A stretch of 7,720 nt of DNA from assembly GCA_902795835.1 (NCBI GenBank), contig CADBNA010000216.1, positions 1-7,720 on the forward strand, in the 5' to 3' direction. The stretch is from an uncultured Lachnospiraceae bacterium (GTDB lineage Bacteria; Bacillota_A; Clostridia; Lachnospirales; Lachnospiraceae). Below, piece after piece: positions 6,428 through 7,720 of this stretch (position 1 is the first letter of the stretch; every line of letters starts with the position of its first letter). A program made the translations under genes and the position numbers. The notes beneath the pieces are model-generated. The model saw nothing but the letters and a program-made list of their open reading frames with translations, did no database searches and was not told the origin of the DNA.

Positions 6428-7720
6428 TCTGTGTAAAATGCGGAAGAAAAATCAGAGACGATGCAGAGTTCTGCAGCTATTGCGGGATGAAGACATCTGT
6501 CAGTTACGATATGGACAAGGATCAGCCAGACCGGAGAAAGAGGGATTCGTACGACGACCGCGATGACCGGTATGATGACGAGTACGACGACCGCGACGAC
6601 CGGTACGACGATGAATACGATGACCGCGGCGACCGGTATGATGACGAATACGATGACCGCGATGACGGAGAATATGATGACCGCGGCGACCGGTATGACG
6701 ACGAATACGATGACCGCGATGACGGAGAATATGACGACCGCGGCGACCGGTATGACGACGAATACGATGACCGCGATGAAGGAGAATATGACGACCGCGG
6801 CGACCGGTATGACAACGAATACGATGACCGTGATGACGGAGAATTTGACGACCGCGGCGACCGGTATGACGATGAGTATGATGACCGCGATGACCGGTAT
6901 GATGACGGATATGACAGGCGCAGGGCAGTCATAGCAAGACGGGAAGAAGAGATTCACAGAAAAGATGTCAACAAGGTGAAGATTCTCGCAGGAGTGATTG
7001 CCGCGGTTCTTGTGATTGCCGCCCTGGGGGGCTATTTCCTGACCAGCCGGCTTTTGGCGCCCAGAAAAGCCAGAGAAAACATCCGGCAGGGCGACCAGTA
7101 TCTGGAGGCGCAGAATTATGAAGCAGCTGCGGAAGCCTATGGAAAGGCTGCCGACAGGGATCCTTCAAATGCCAATGCATACACCGGCCTCGGAAAGGTA
7201 TACACCGCACAGGCAGCTGATACCATGAAGGACAACAAGGCTGAAGCGCAGACCACTCTGAAAAAGGCGGAACAGGCATACCGCTCCGCAATTTACAAAG
7301 ACAAAAACGATCCGCAGGCCTGGTACGGTCTCGGCCAGGTACAGACGCTGCAGGCACAGGCCGTGCAGCAGGAGAACCCTGCGCAGGCAAGACAGTATTA
7401 TCAGGAAGCGATTCAGAGCTATGAGGCCCTGAGGGCTATCGATCTCCGTCCGGAGGATGATACACGCCCGGATGCTCCGCCGGTGGAACTGCCGGATCCG
7501 GAGAAGGAAATAGAAGAGCTGAGAAGACAGCTGGCAGAACTGGAAAGTGCACATCAGGAGCTGCTGCAGCAGACCCAGGAGGCACAGGTGTCTCAGGATA
7601 CGCAGACGGCTCCGGATACGCAGACGGCTCCGGATACGCAGACGGCTCCGGATACGCAGACGGCTCCGGATACGCAGACGACTCCGGATACACAGACGGC
7701 TCCGGATACGCAGACGGCTC
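6424..7720 (+). CDS. Zinc-ribbon, single-pass membrane protein with Asp/Arg/Tyr repeats and outside TPR domain (3' truncated by window edge)
   Basis: 432 codons are open to the right edge with no stop. In order: a zinc ribbon with CVKC and CSYC (Cys3, 6, 17, 20); an Asp/Arg/Tyr-rich repeat region (43-164); a basic juxtamembrane stretch (165-186, RRRAVIARREEE then HRKDVNKVK); one hydrophobic helix (about 187-206, ILAGVIAAVLVIAALGG); TPR-like helices (about 216-342, with QNYEAAAEAYGKAADRDPSN and later DPQAWYGLGQVQTLQAQ); a probable coiled coil (360-388); then DTQTAP repeats from 392. The positive charges before the helix predict zinc ribbon and acidic repeats inside the cell, TPR and Thr/Pro-rich tail outside. 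Zinc-ribbon/TM proteins with varied outer domains are frequent in Clostridia; their roles are mostly unknown. A scaffolding or cell-envelope role is only inferred. It overlaps rsmA by 4 bases and should be co-expressed. Confidence 0.88.
   Translation, partial: MICVKCGRKIRDDAEFCSYCGMKTSVSYDMDKDQPDRRKRDSYDDRDDRYDDEYDDRDDRYDDEYDDRGDRYDDEYDDRDDGEYDDRGDRYDDEYDDRDDGEYDDRGDRYDDEYDDRDEGEYDDRGDRYDNEYDDRDDGEFDDRGDRYDDEYDDRDDRYDDGYDRRRAVIARREEEIHRKDVNKVKILAGVIAAVLVIAALGGYFLTSRLLAPRKARENIRQGDQYLEAQNYEAAAEAYGKAADRDPSNANAYTGLGKVYTAQAADTMKDNKAEAQTTLKKAEQAYRSAIYKDKNDPQAWYGLGQVQTLQAQAVQQENPAQARQYYQEAIQSYEALRAIDLRPEDDTRPDAPPVELPDPEKEIEELRRQLAELESAHQELLQQTQEAQVSQDTQTAPDTQTAPDTQTAPDTQTAPDTQTTPDTQTAPDTQTA
6550..6915 (+). 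repeat. In-frame tandem repeat, 57-base units (Asp/Arg/Tyr-rich), with 33-base units at its left end
   Basis: It starts with two 33-base units encoding YDDRDDRYDDE (6550-6615). Then come four 57-base units, at 6616, 6673, 6730 and 6787, encoding YDDRGDRYDDEYDDRDDGE or close variants. A fifth, decayed unit starts at 6844 (Phe for Tyr) and breaks into RYDDGYD. Adjacent 57-base copies differ at only 2-3 bases (for example Asp to Glu, Asp to Asn, or silent changes). Each unit has 9 Asp, 2 Glu, 3 Arg and 3 Tyr, net about -8. The 57-base unit looks like a 33-base unit plus a 24-base partial copy. Confidence 0.95.
7597..7720 (+). repeat. In-frame 18-base tandem repeat encoding DTQTAP
   Basis: Six full copies of GATACGCAGACGGCTCCG and a seventh cut by the window edge. 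Four copies are identical; the fifth has ACT for GCT (Ala to Thr), and the sixth has a silent ACA for ACG. The encoded Thr/Pro-rich tail follows the coiled coil on the predicted outside of the membrane and resembles wall-spanning linkers in general composition. The full copy number lies beyond the window. Confidence 0.95.

Noticed and set aside
6550..6915. CRISPR-like array
   Set aside because: The repeats are directly adjacent with no unique spacers and stay in frame within a coding gene.
6563..6934. Plus-strand open frame rich in Met and Thr inside the repeat
   Set aside because: It is an out-of-frame reading of the tandem repeat with no ribosome binding site and no non-repeat domain.
6310..6957. 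Long open frames on the minus strand across the repeat, one rich in Val/Ile and one rich in Ser/Arg/Tyr
   Set aside because: They are mirror readings of the GAY/CGN/TAY repeat codons, which rarely make stops on the other strand. The plus-strand frame has a ribosome binding site, zinc ribbon, TM helix and TPR domain, and continues past both ends of the repeat.
7436..7693. Minus-strand open frame with repeated YPEPSA
   Set aside because: It is the complement of the 18-base DTQTAP repeat; the plus-strand frame is continuous with a real upstream gene.

Overview
The window carries five protein-coding genes, all on the + strand and tightly packed. It looks like a housekeeping-type region of a moderately GC-rich Clostridia genome, most likely Lachnospiraceae. 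The evidence for that placement is the long-type isoleucyl-tRNA synthetase tail, strong AGGAG-type ribosome binding sites, a GTG start, and a zinc-ribbon/TM/TPR membrane protein of the kind common in that group. The taxonomic call rests on remembered protein resemblance, not on a search.

Layout. Bases 1-293 are the 3' end of ileS. After a 43-base gap with a strong ribosome binding site comes a full-length glycogen phosphorylase, glgP (337-2796). An AT-rich spacer of 123 bases (2797-2919) is the only place where a transcription boundary is likely; it holds a nested inverted repeat and promoter-like hexamers. Downstream is a tight three-gene cluster. First is an 866-residue protein with a TPR-like N-terminus, a very acidic disordered middle and a divergent C-terminal AAA+ ATPase (2920-5520). 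Four bases later comes rsmA/ksgA (5525-6427). Its stop overlaps by ATGA the start of a zinc-ribbon membrane protein (6424 onwards) that runs off the right edge.

How they work together. ileS (tRNA charging) and rsmA (16S rRNA dimethylation) are translation genes; glgP mobilises stored glucan. The two unnamed proteins flanking rsmA share a broad design: helical TPR repeats plus long acidic low-complexity segments. One is a soluble ATPase; the other is a single-pass membrane protein with a cytoplasmic zinc ribbon and an outside TPR domain. Their close packing suggests one transcript, but a joint function is only a guess.

The most unusual sequence is in the last gene. It has a 57-base tandem repeat encoding an Asp/Arg/Tyr-rich 19-residue unit (6550-6915) and an 18-base tandem repeat encoding DTQTAP (7597 to the edge). 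Both have nearly identical copies and so look recently expanded and possibly length-variable. I see no mobile element, CRISPR array, tRNA or rRNA. No clear new defence or metabolic system is demonstrable; the best candidates for something undescribed are the divergent TPR-AAA+ protein and the repeat-bearing membrane protein.
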